The notes beneath the pieces are model-generated. The model was given only the letters and a program-made list of their open reading frames with translations, made no database searches and was not told where the DNA came from. Source: Desulfobacterales bacterium (GTDB lineage Bacteria > Desulfobacterota > DSM-4660 > Desulfatiglandales > Desulfatiglandaceae). Taken from it: a stretch of DNA of 8,185 nucleotides. The stretch is from positions 1-8,185 of the forward strand of contig JAMOVZ010000310.1 in NCBI GenBank assembly GCA_027061865.1, read 5' to 3'. The position numbers and the translations under genes are program-made. Shown piece after piece: positions 1 through 5,566 of this stretch (position 1 is the stretch's first letter; each line of letters starts with the position of its first letter).

Positions 1-223
1 CGAGCCTCTCTTGAATCACTGCCCCGCTGATGGCACCAGCGACCTCCATGAGGTCCCTGGCTCCCAGGCTATTTGGAAGCCCCTTCAGCCAGTCTTTGAA
101 TACCCCTCCAGGTCTCCAGGGCTTGGCCATGGAGTCAAGCCCCACCTTGCTGGGCCTCTCTTTCAACGAATAGCCCTTCACTTTTTCCAAAGATATGGGC
201 TCAACGCCCTTCACTTTTTTCAC
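1..223 (-). CDS. Deoxyhypusine-synthase-like protein, N-terminal 74 residues (partial)
   Basis: Only the start of the gene is in the window; it runs off the left edge without a stop. The frame opens with GTG at 223-221, 9 bases after the Shine-Dalgarno sequence AAAGGAGG (240-233). The only nearby ATG (231-229) hits TGA after three codons and sits 1 base from the Shine-Dalgarno sequence, so GTG is the start. The 74 readable residues include YSLKERPSKV (about 18-27), a KPWRPGG segment (34-40) and a FKDWLKGLPNSLGARDL stretch (42-58). These resemble the N-terminus I recall for bacterial deoxyhypusine-synthase-superfamily proteins (KPW-x-G-x-F-x-D-x-L-x-S-LP). The NAD-binding and lysine active-site region lies outside the window. 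Such bacterial homologues are not expected to modify eIF5A; some members work in homospermidine/polyamine chemistry, so the function stays open. It is the last visible gene of the minus-strand operon, directly behind gmhA. The family call rests on recollection of a short N-terminus. Confidence 0.55.
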   Translation of the reverse strand, partial: MKKVKGVEPISLEKVKGYSLKERPSKVGLDSMAKPWRPGGVFKDWLKGLPNSLGARDLMEVAGAISGAVIQERL

Positions 224-232
224 GGCTTCATG

Positions 233-240
233 CCTCCTTT
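233..240 (-). promoter_or_regulatory. Shine-Dalgarno sequence overlapping the gmhA stop codon
   Basis: AAAGGAGG reads on the minus strand at 240-233. Its first two bases belong to the gmhA stop codon TAA (241-239). It lies 9 bases before the GTG start of the downstream DHS-like gene. Ribosomes finishing gmhA would stop on this site, so the two genes are probably translationally coupled. The site also decides between GTG 223 and the useless ATG 231. Confidence 0.7.
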
Positions 241-841
241 AGGGGCTTGCCTCTGAGGGTGAAGTGGCATGGCTTTGAAAGAGGATGTAGTCCACCAAGC
301 GACAAAGGATGTGGCCGGCCAATGCATGGGCCTCCTGTATTCTAGGGGTGCGGTCGCTTTCAACCACCACGGCCATGTCCACCACCTCCAAGAGTTTGCC
401 CCCCTCATTTCCCAGGAATCCTGCCGTAAATATCCCCATTTTCTTGGCCTCTTTCACAGCCTTAACAATATTTTCTGAGTTGCCGCTGGTACTGATCCCA
501 AGCAAGACATCCCCTTCAAGCCCCACGGCCTTGACCTGTTTTGAAAACACTAGGGAGAACTCGTAGTCATTTGCAATGCTGGTGATAATTGAAGTGTCTG
601 TTGTGAGGGCAAGGGCTGGAAGGGGGGGCCTTTCAAGCTGGAATCTGTTAACAAACTCTGCCGCCATGTGCTGTGCGTCCGCGGCGCTTCCCCCATTGCC
701 GCATATCATAAGTTTCCGTTCCTTCAGAAAGGCATCCGCCACCCTTTGGGCAAGCAATACTAACTTGTCTTGATTATGCCTGATAAAATGCTCCACAACT
801 TCAAGGCTCTCTCCGAGTATTTTGGTAATCAGTTCCTCCAC
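239..841 (-). CDS. gmhA: Phosphoheptose isomerase (D-sedoheptulose 7-phosphate isomerase), SIS domain
   Basis: The enzyme converts D-sedoheptulose 7-phosphate to D-glycero-D-manno-heptose 7-phosphate in the cytoplasm, the first step towards the ADP-heptose of the LPS inner core. The protein has 200 residues, close to the family's usual 190-200, and is one SIS domain. Visible hallmarks are CGNGGSAADAQHMAAEF at 47-63, the TDTSIITSIANDY segment at 81-93, the phosphosugar loop ISTSGNSEN at 116-124, and RIQEAHALAGHILCRLVD at 167-184. H58, E62, Q169 and H177 have the same spacing as the metal-binding and catalytic residues of E. coli GmhA (H61, E65, Q172, H180), which favours GmhA over its non-catalytic relative DiaA. 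The start is GTG 841, with GGAGG six bases upstream; no ATG fits as well. It lies 18 bases behind the adenine-deaminase-like gene and carries the ribosome site of the next gene on its stop codon. No other heptose gene is visible, so pathway placement rests on the enzyme itself. Confidence 0.92.
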   Translation of the reverse strand: MEELITKILGESLEVVEHFIRHNQDKLVLLAQRVADAFLKERKLMICGNGGSAADAQHMAAEFVNRFQLERPPLPALALTTDTSIITSIANDYEFSLVFSKQVKAVGLEGDVLLGISTSGNSENIVKAVKEAKKMGIFTAGFLGNEGGKLLEVVDMAVVVESDRTPRIQEAHALAGHILCRLVDYILFQSHATSPSEASP

Positions 842-859
842 CGTAGCCCTCCAAAGTCA

Positions 860-2587
860 TTAGTCCTCAGGGGTGATGCCGAGGAGCGCGTGATCCTTGA
901 GGCGCACATATCCTTGGTGTGTGATGCGGATATGTGGAATGGCAGCAGTCCCAAGGGTAACCAAAGTAAGGAGCGGGTTTTCCCACTTTACCCCAAGGGC
1001 CTTGAGCTCCATTTCTAGCTTCCTTATCCTCTCAGCTGCCTTTTCCATGCTCTCAATACTCAGGAGCCCGCAAACAGGGGCAGGGTATTCAGCCAGGATC
1101 CGCTCACCTTTAGCCAGCACTGTGCCCCCTCTCATCTCATTGATCCTTTGGACAACACTTTTGATGGATGCCTCATCTTTGCCGATAACAATTAGGTCAG
1201 TGCTATCCCAGCACATGGTTGAGCCAAATGCTCCCTCCTTCAAACCAAATCCTTTCAGATAACCTGCAAAAGCTCCCCCCCGGCCAGTTCGCTCAATAGC
1301 CGCAACGGCCAGGGTGTCCTCGGCCACCGAAGGATCATCCAGGTCAACGATCGCCTCTTTTGTCACCAGCCTCGTGACCAGCTCAACGGCCCTCACCCGT
1401 CCACTGAATGCAGGGAGGGGAATCTGGTCCAATGAAACCTTCACGGTCTGAAACATCTCTTCTGGATACCGCACCTTGCTTGGCGAGACCTTAGCCTCCC
1501 CCTGCTCGTAAATTATTTCTCCCCCGCACATGACGAGCTGTGGCTCATATTCCTCTGGCGATGGGATCATTACTAGATCTGCAGCCCTTCCTGGAAGGAG
1601 GGAGCCGACAAGGTGGTCGACCCTGAAGTGCTCAGCCACATTAATGGTTACTGCCTGGTAGACAAGCTCAGGTGAAATGCCCAGCTCCAAGGCCCTCCTC
1701 ACTGCCCCATCCAATGACCCCTCAGTGAGAAAATTGTGCGGGTCCATGCTATCTGTGGAAATAATGAGCCGCCTCTTGTCCAGATCTTTTCCAAATACTC
1801 CTGCCACTTGGTCCAGTTCCTTTCTCACCGCCCCCTGCCGAATCATCACCCAGTAGCCCAGCCTCAGCCTGGAGATGACCTCCTCCTCGGTTATGGGTTC
1901 ATGGCAGGATGTGGCCCCAAGGGCGGTATAGGCCTGGAGCTTCTTGTTGGAAGCCCCTGCCGTGTGTCCTTGGACCCTTTTCCCAATTGAAAGCGCAAGA
2001 GCAGCCAATCTGCGCACCCTGTCTCCCTGCTCGTTTTGAAGCAGGAGATTGGCCCAGTATATTTCTCCTAGCCCAAGGCACATGGGGTCTTCAAGGTAAC
2101 GTTTATAGGCTTCCACGTGCGGGGCATTGACTTCTTGTTCAGGGGTCAGTCCGCACAGCGGAGAGATGGTATAGTAGAACCTGATGGGCTGGCCCTTCAT
2201 GCCTTCAATAAAACAGTCAAACCCCATTTGCCCAGAGATGGTGGCAAGCTCAATGGTTTCAGTGATTACAGTAGTAGTCCCACTGGGAATCACAAACCTG
2301 GTAAACTCCTCAAGGCCCGTAAGGCTCATAACATGGGTATGGGCCTCAATGAGCCCTGGAAGGATCACTTGGGATCTTGCATCCATTACCGCGGTCTCAG
2401 GCCCTATGTTTGCCGGCTCCCCTGATCCTGCATATGCAATCCGGCCTCCTTTGATCCAAATGGACGCCCCCGGCAAAAACTCACCTGTAGGCGAGCTGAA
2501 AAGAAGCGCGTTTTCAATCACCATATCAGGGGGCTCAATGCCCAGCGAAACTTTATAGAGATCTTCCAATTGATCCATGCCAGTCAT
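860..2587 (-). CDS. Adenine-deaminase-family amidohydrolase (divergent AdeC-like)
   Basis: This 575-residue protein has the two-part build of adenine deaminase (adenine to hypoxanthine plus ammonia): a metal-dependent amidohydrolase barrel and an AdeC C-terminal domain. Likely metal or active-site residues are H83 and H85 in LPGLIEAHTH, E175 in GLGEIYW, H208 in GHTAG, H229-E230 in CHEPI, and D279 in STDSMDP. PGRAADLVMIP (332-342) closes the barrel part, and the C-terminal domain shows GFGLKEGAFGSTMCWDS (446-462) and LAEYPAPVCGLLS (498-510). Two classical AdeC motifs are altered: the usual HxHxESSM reads HTHVMSLT, and the usual AHDSHN near the C-terminus reads CWDSTD. I recall a distinct subfamily with this HTH...CHEPIT pattern that databases simply name adenine deaminase, so the substrate should be held open. 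The start ATG overlaps the stop of the methyltransferase gene (ATGA), with GAGGA ten bases upstream. The family is clear; true adenine deaminase activity is uncertain. Confidence 0.8.
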   Translation of the reverse strand: MTGMDQLEDLYKVSLGIEPPDMVIENALLFSSPTGEFLPGASIWIKGGRIAYAGSGEPANIGPETAVMDARSQVILPGLIEAHTHVMSLTGLEEFTRFVIPSGTTTVITETIELATISGQMGFDCFIEGMKGQPIRFYYTISPLCGLTPEQEVNAPHVEAYKRYLEDPMCLGLGEIYWANLLLQNEQGDRVRRLAALALSIGKRVQGHTAGASNKKLQAYTALGATSCHEPITEEEVISRLRLGYWVMIRQGAVRKELDQVAGVFGKDLDKRRLIISTDSMDPHNFLTEGSLDGAVRRALELGISPELVYQAVTINVAEHFRVDHLVGSLLPGRAADLVMIPSPEEYEPQLVMCGGEIIYEQGEAKVSPSKVRYPEEMFQTVKVSLDQIPLPAFSGRVRAVELVTRLVTKEAIVDLDDPSVAEDTLAVAAIERTGRGGAFAGYLKGFGLKEGAFGSTMCWDSTDLIVIGKDEASIKSVVQRINEMRGGTVLAKGERILAEYPAPVCGLLSIESMEKAAERIRKLEMELKALGVKWENPLLTLVTLGTAAIPHIRITHQGYVRLKDHALLGITPED

Positions 2588-3348
2588 TTGGTTTCAATCC
2601 TCGTTCTCCATACATAAAGGGCAATGCTTGTGGCAACCGCTGCATTCAGAGATTCTATCCCCTCTGCCATTGGGATAGAGACCGACTCTAGAGCCTCGAT
2701 ACCGGATGGCAGCCCAGGGCCTTCCATTCCGGGAACCAAGCAAAAAGATTCTGGAAAATCAAACTCCTCTATAGGAACTCCCCTTTGGCTCAATCCTATC
2801 ACAGGGGCTGCAGCAACCTTGTGGAGATCATGTATTGAAGGACCCCCAAAACAGGGCATGCGAAAAAGGCTTCCTGCCGATGCCCTGGTGGCCTTTGGTA
2901 GGTAAGGGTTTGCGGCCTCCCGTAAAATTATTATCTGGCTCACCCCGAACGCACAAGCAGACCTAATTACAGCACCCACATTGGCGGGGTCTTGAAACGG
3001 AATGCAAAGCCTGCAGCCTTTTATCTGCTCAGCAGCATTCCAGCTTGCTAAGGGTTGAGCCCGTATTAAGAGCAAGGGATAACCAGTGCCATGGAAATCA
3101 AGTCTTTCAAACAGCTGGGAGGCCAAGCAGTAAAGACCGATTTTTCGGCCCTTGGCTTGCTCGGGCAATTGCTGTCCTTTAGTGAAAATAAGGGCCAAAC
3201 AGAGATCGGGAAATTCCCTTAACACCTCGTCAATCAGCTTCTCTCCCGAGAGGATTGCCTTAGCGTGCCTCTTTATACCCTTGGCCCTTTCCAAAGTAAG
3301 AAGCTGTTTGTAAAACGCATTCTGGGGGCTGGTTATTTCTCTAACCAT
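2584..3348 (-). CDS. SpoU/TrmH-family RNA 2'-O-ribose methyltransferase (SPOUT)
   Basis: A 254-residue cytoplasmic enzyme expected to methylate a ribose 2'-OH in rRNA or tRNA using S-adenosylmethionine. The N-terminal part (1-100) matches the substrate-binding domain of this family: an ITSPQN opening, an LSGEKLIDEVL segment at 33-43, and FHGTGYPLLLI at 85-95. The catalytic trefoil-knot domain shows motif 1 (DPANVGAVIRSACAFG, 120-135, with N123 and R129), the linking segment KATRASAGSLFRMPCF (152-167), motif 2 (LVPGMEGPGLP, 204-214) and motif 3 (IPMAEGIESLNAAVATSIALY, 225-245, with N235). All three SPOUT motifs are intact. The target nucleotide cannot be read from sequence, so no symbol is given. 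ATG 3348 matches the usual N-terminus but has only a weak ribosome site (GCGGGA). The gene follows the 40-residue protein by 13 bases, so coupling to it is likely. Its stop overlaps the start of the adenine-deaminase-like gene. Confidence 0.88.
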   Translation of the reverse strand: MVREITSPQNAFYKQLLTLERAKGIKRHAKAILSGEKLIDEVLREFPDLCLALIFTKGQQLPEQAKGRKIGLYCLASQLFERLDFHGTGYPLLLIRAQPLASWNAAEQIKGCRLCIPFQDPANVGAVIRSACAFGVSQIIILREAANPYLPKATRASAGSLFRMPCFGGPSIHDLHKVAAAPVIGLSQRGVPIEEFDFPESFCLVPGMEGPGLPSGIEALESVSIPMAEGIESLNAAVATSIALYVWRTRIETK

Positions 3349-3361
3349 TCCCGCCGCTGGC

Positions 3362-3484
3362 CTAGCCTGCCTGCTGCTCCTGCCGGGCCCTTAACTCTTT
3401 TGCCCGCTGTTTCAGCCTCTTTCGCCGCCTCCTCCTTCTCCTTTCAATCTCTCGCCTTCTTTCAATTTTTTTATGTCTCGCCAT
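3362..3484 (-). CDS. 40-residue arginine-rich small protein
   Basis: An ATG at 3484-3482 follows a good Shine-Dalgarno sequence (AAGGAG, 8 bases upstream, within TTAAGGAGAGGGTCAT). The frame stays open for 40 codons to TAG at 3364-3362. The protein begins MARHKKIERRREIE, continues with seven consecutive arginines (15-21) and ends in AKELRARQEQQAG. I count 15 Arg and 5 Lys in 40 residues with no aromatic residue, so it is probably one long basic helix. It fills the gap between the unknown gene upstream and the methyltransferase 13 bases downstream. The composition suggests contact with RNA, perhaps the ribosome, but no function is shown. I recall short proteins of this look (MxRxKxxERRREIxRRR) annotated only as conserved hypothetical or DUF6800-like; that link is unverified. 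Its run of AGG/AGA codons itself resembles Shine-Dalgarno sequence. Confidence 0.72.
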   Translation of the reverse strand: MARHKKIERRREIERRRRRRRKRLKQRAKELRARQEQQAG

Positions 3485-3523
3485 ATGACCCTCTCCTTAA
3501 GTCTGAGTTTTAAAATCCGCTAT

Positions 3524-3946
3524 TTATCCCCTTTTATCCTTTTTTGCAAGCCAGGCCTCCCGCTCTAGATCAGGAGGGCGCTCCAGTCCATAGAAAAAGA
3601 GGAAAAGCTCTGAATATCTCTGCATGAGGTTCCTCTCTCCAAATGCCTCTTCAAGTGAGAGCCTGTCCCTGAGATCATAGAATGCCTTGAGCCTCAGAAA
3701 GATCTCCCTCGCTGTGTCCAAGCGCCTCTCCCTCAGCCCATCTACATTAGCAATCACCTCCAGCAAGGCAATTAGCGGTTTTATGTATTGGCCGAGCATG
3801 CTATAATTATAATAAAAAATGTTTCTTTTCTCCCGATATTGGCGGGGGGCAAACTTCTCTATCTTTTTGACCAAGATTTCAATCTCTAGGGGATACTCTC
3901 CCTCTGAAGGGCCATTACTCCTTCCAAATGGATTCCATCTTTTCAT
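3524..3946 (-). CDS. Conserved-looking hypothetical protein, helical, unknown function
   Basis: I do not recognise this 140-residue protein. It has no signal peptide, no membrane segment and no cysteine. From about residue 20 it looks almost entirely helical and charged, with a tyrosine/phenylalanine-rich patch (NIFYYNYSMLGQY, about 42-54) and a second aromatic cluster near the end (YSELFLFFYGLERPPD, about 110-125). The tail is KKDKRG. Start choice: ATG 3946-3944 gives MKRWNPFGRS, with GGGGGAGG only 2 bases before it. A TTG four codons earlier (3958) has no ribosome site. I prefer the ATG, though both are imperfect. It is the first gene of the minus-strand operon, about 40 bases from the small Arg-rich gene. 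That position suggests co-expression with the RNA methyltransferase but says nothing more about its role. Confidence 0.7.
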   Translation of the reverse strand: MKRWNPFGRSNGPSEGEYPLEIEILVKKIEKFAPRQYREKRNIFYYNYSMLGQYIKPLIALLEVIANVDGLRERRLDTAREIFLRLKAFYDLRDRLSLEEAFGERNLMQRYSELFLFFYGLERPPDLEREAWLAKKDKRG

Positions 3947-3997
3947 ATCCTCCCCCAATCGGCTATAATTTGAAACTCTAGAAAAGATTTGGCCCAG

Positions 3998-4026
3998 ACT
4001 ATCTCACAATTCACCCTATTTTTCAA
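3998..4026 (-). promoter_or_regulatory. Candidate sigma70 promoter for the minus-strand operon
   Basis: On the minus strand TTGAAA (4026-4021) and GATAGT (4003-3998) are separated by exactly 17 bases, matching the -35 and -10 consensus at 5 of 6 and 4 of 6 positions. Transcription would start near 3991 and leave a leader of roughly 45 bases before ATG 3946. It is the best-spaced pair I found upstream of the leftward operon. The rest of the divergent intergenic region holds no recognisable riboswitch, RNA gene or further ORF with a ribosome site. Confidence 0.4.
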
Positions 4027-4132
4027 TTGGGGGTGGAGAGGTTCTATAGTTAACCAACATATTTATAGTATTAAAGAATCTAGTGACTTATTCCGATAAA
4101 ACCAGCAAGTTTGAGCTATAGTTCCAAAGGAG

Positions 4133-4161
4133 TTGACAAATGCATAAAAAGGGTTTAGTGG
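4133..4161 (+). promoter_or_regulatory. Weak candidate promoter for the CsgG-family gene
   Basis: A perfect TTGACA lies at 4133-4138, but the hexamer 17 bases later (TAGTGG, 4156-4161) is a poor -10 box. The better hexamers GATAAA (4161) and GATAAT (4169) are too far away. The -35 may be real with an activator-dependent or alternative -10, or it may be chance. If used, the leader before ATG 4229 would be about 60 bases. Confidence 0.25.
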
Positions 4162-4228
4162 ATAAATGGATAATAACTTCGTAATTTCTTTTTGTACCAA
4201 GAGTTTACTAATATTTAAGGAGGAATGT

Positions 4229-5038
4229 ATGGGAGAAAAAATTTGGAAAGGCTTCGGTTTGATCCTTTGTGCTGTGGCTTTGCTGGGGCTTGCCAGCTGC
4301 CTTGAGAGTCAAGTTAAGCCAAAGGCTACCGTGGACACAGGGCTTGAGCAGCTTCTGCCGCCTTACAACGGCCCAAAGGCCAGAGTTGCTGTTGCCAGAT
4401 TTGAATGGAAGGTTGGGGGCTCTGGTTCAAGGACTACCATCAGGGGGCTTGGTATGTCGCCCATCACGGTGGAGCATACCGCCCAACAAGGATATGCAGA
4501 CGGCTTGAGGGACATGCTTACTACGGCGCTGGTCCAGAGCAAGCGATACATCGTGCTCGAAAGGCAGAACCTCGACGCTCTCCAGCAGGAAATGGCATTG
4601 GCCAGACAGGGTTACACTGACAAGAGCGGCGTCCGGAAAGGCGGAATAAAGGGTGCTGACCTCCTTATAATGGCCGCTATCACTGGTTGGGAGCCTGGAG
4701 CTTCAGGGGCTGGAGGCGGCCTTGGCGGAGGCATCCTTGGAAAGGCCAGTGCAGTTTTTGCGGCAATTAAAGGGGCCTATAAAAAATCTTACATGGCCAT
4801 GGATATCCGAATCGTTGACACCCATACCTCTGAGGTTTTGGCGGCAACCCGGGTGGAGGGGGAAGCCAAAGACGTGAATATCGGCGGCGCCCTTGGTGTG
4901 CTTACGGGCAGCGGCGGCTTGGGAGGCGGTTTGGGAGCATTTGCAAAGACTCCCATGGAAAAGGCGATCCGCACCTGTATATACGAGGCAGTAAAATATA
5001 TAGTAGCCAATACCCCGAAGAAATACTTCAAGTACTAG
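4229..5038 (+). CDS. CsgG-family outer-membrane lipoprotein
   Basis: A 269-residue lipoprotein of the CsgG/HfaB family, whose founder is the curli secretion channel. The signal peptide has K4 and K7, a hydrophobic core LILCAVALLGLA and a lipobox LASC with C24 as the lipidated residue; the +2 residue is Leu, so outer-membrane sorting is expected. The CsgG core is visible in KARVAVARFEW (50-60), YADGLRDMLTTALVQSKRYI (89-108), VLERQNLDALQQEMALARQG (109-128), KGADLLIMAAITGWEPG (141-157), MDIRIVDTHTSEVLAA (191-206) and PMEKAIRTCIYEAVKYIV (242-259). Where E. coli CsgG has its two membrane hairpins, this protein has glycine-rich stretches (157-171 and 219-237). ATG 4229 has AAGGAGG five bases upstream; the longer frame from ATG 4166 would bury the signal peptide and has no good ribosome site. 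No curlin or csgE/csgF gene is nearby, and the gene has its own terminator, so it is an orphan unit. The family is clear; a curli role is not supported. Confidence 0.88.
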   Translation: MGEKIWKGFGLILCAVALLGLASCLESQVKPKATVDTGLEQLLPPYNGPKARVAVARFEWKVGGSGSRTTIRGLGMSPITVEHTAQQGYADGLRDMLTTALVQSKRYIVLERQNLDALQQEMALARQGYTDKSGVRKGGIKGADLLIMAAITGWEPGASGAGGGLGGGILGKASAVFAAIKGAYKKSYMAMDIRIVDTHTSEVLAATRVEGEAKDVNIGGALGVLTGSGGLGGGLGAFAKTPMEKAIRTCIYEAVKYIVANTPKKYFKY

Positions 5039-5078
5039 TTCTGAAGCAGGCACGAGCCTCAAAGTAGAAGTGGAACAC

Positions 5079-5110
5079 AAAAAAGCGGGTCGAAACGACC
5101 CGCTTTTTTT
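5079..5110 (+). terminator. Rho-independent terminator of the CsgG-family gene
   Basis: An 8-bp perfect stem, GCGGGTCG (5085-5092) with CGACCCGC (5096-5103), closes on an AAA loop and is followed by seven T (5104-5110). Six A precede it (5079-5084), so the stem can extend with A-T pairs and the structure could also act on the minus strand. It lies 40 bases after the CsgG-family stop and separates that gene from the operon starting at 5162. Confidence 0.93.
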
Positions 5111-5111
5111 G

Positions 5112-5141
5112 TTGAAACTCCTTACCACCGAGTGGTATGGT
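5112..5141 (+). promoter_or_regulatory. Candidate sigma70 promoter of the HTH/two-CW - mnmA - aminopropyltransferase operon
   Basis: TTGAAA (5112-5117) and TATGGT (5136-5141) are 18 bases apart and begin 2 bases after the terminator T-run. Each hexamer matches consensus at 4-5 positions. A start near 5148 would leave a very short leader before ATG 5162 that still holds most or all of the AAGGAG ribosome site (5149-5154). A strong terminator directly before this region makes a promoter here necessary unless there is read-through. Confidence 0.45.
5123..5137. promoter_or_regulatory. Inverted repeat TACCAC-CGA-GTGGTA, candidate operator
   Basis: Perfect 6-bp arms (5123-5128 and 5132-5137) with a 3-base centre lie inside the spacer of the candidate promoter and run into its -10 box. 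The next gene encodes an HTH protein, so this could be its own operator. With no T-run, and a stronger terminator already upstream, it is unlikely to be a second terminator. A 6-bp palindrome can arise by chance, so this is a hypothesis from position. Confidence 0.35.
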
Positions 5142-5161
5142 GAACAAAAAGGAGCTAAGCC

Positions 5162-5551
5162 ATGACTAATACCCAGTTTGCGACTGCCAGAAAGCTTCTT
5201 AGTAAAACCCAAAAAGAACTCTCTTATCTGCTTGCCACATCCCTTAAGGCAGTGCATAGCTATGAGCAGGGCTGGAGAAAAATCCCCCCCCATGTGGAAA
5301 GGCAAATCTATTTTTTACTTTCCAAGAAACCTGGTGCTGTTAAAAACAACAAGGCCTGTTGGACCATATTGCATTGCCCCCCTGAGAAAAAGACGGCATG
5401 TCCTGCATGGGAGTTCAGAGCTGGAAAGATGTGCTGGTTCATAAATGGAACCATCTGTAAAGGGACCCCAGCCAGCTCTTGGGAAGAGAAAATAAAACTG
5501 TGCAAGCGCTGTGAAGTGTTAAAGCAAATAACCTCGCAACTGGGCAGATAG
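5162..5551 (+). CDS. HTH protein with cysteine/tryptophan-rich (two-CW type) C-terminal domain
   Basis: A 129-residue protein in two parts. Residues 1-55 look like an XRE-type helix-turn-helix (TQKELSYLLATSLKAVHSYEQGWRKIP, about 16-42, where the S-KAV-SYEQG recognition-helix pattern is typical). Residues 64-120 hold seven cysteines, C66-W67, C72, C80, C91-W92, C99, C114 and C117, with PAWEF at 81-85 and FINGTIC at 93-99. The paired CW motifs and C-x2-C ending match the two-CW proteins I recall from Desulfobacterota. The cysteines probably bind zinc or an Fe-S cluster, but no ligand is shown. It may be a metal- or redox-responsive regulator. AAGGAG lies 7 bases before ATG 5162. It is the first gene after a terminator and stands 15 bases before mnmA in the same frame. 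The inverted repeat just upstream is a plausible self-operator. Confidence 0.78.
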   Translation: MTNTQFATARKLLSKTQKELSYLLATSLKAVHSYEQGWRKIPPHVERQIYFLLSKKPGAVKNNKACWTILHCPPEKKTACPAWEFRAGKMCWFINGTICKGTPASSWEEKIKLCKRCEVLKQITSQLGR

Positions 5552-5566
5552 TTCCCTTTCCTAAAC

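Noticed and set aside
229..240. Mini-ORF ATG-AAG-CCG-TGA behind gmhA
   Set aside because: Only one base separates its ATG from the Shine-Dalgarno sequence, which is correctly placed for the GTG at 223 instead; a three-codon leader is not supported.
897..1262. Plus-strand open frames opposite the adenine-deaminase-like gene (also 2184-2558)
   Set aside because: They are antisense shadows of a well-supported coding sequence, with no plausible product.
3964..3969. Perfect TATAAT on the plus strand
   Set aside because: No -35-like hexamer lies 16-18 bases upstream and no plus-strand gene follows closely; the region is AT-rich.
4044..4123. Two copies of CTATAGTT (4044-4051 and 4116-4123) in the divergent intergenic region
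   Set aside because: Eight AT-rich bases, far apart and not symmetric around a promoter; chance is likely enough.
4166..4228. Longer start for the CsgG-family gene at ATG 4166
   Set aside because: It would put 21 extra residues before a standard lipoprotein signal peptide and has no good ribosome site, while ATG 4229 has AAGGAGG five bases before it.
3947..4228. Possible riboswitch or small RNA in the divergent intergenic region
   Set aside because: I found no recognised aptamer sequence, no strong hairpin and no terminator-like element there.
4703..5305. 200-codon open frame on the minus strand, antisense to the CsgG-family gene
   Set aside because: It runs through the strong terminator and into the HTH gene, has no family resemblance, and its length is explained by the glycine-rich codon bias of the opposite strand.
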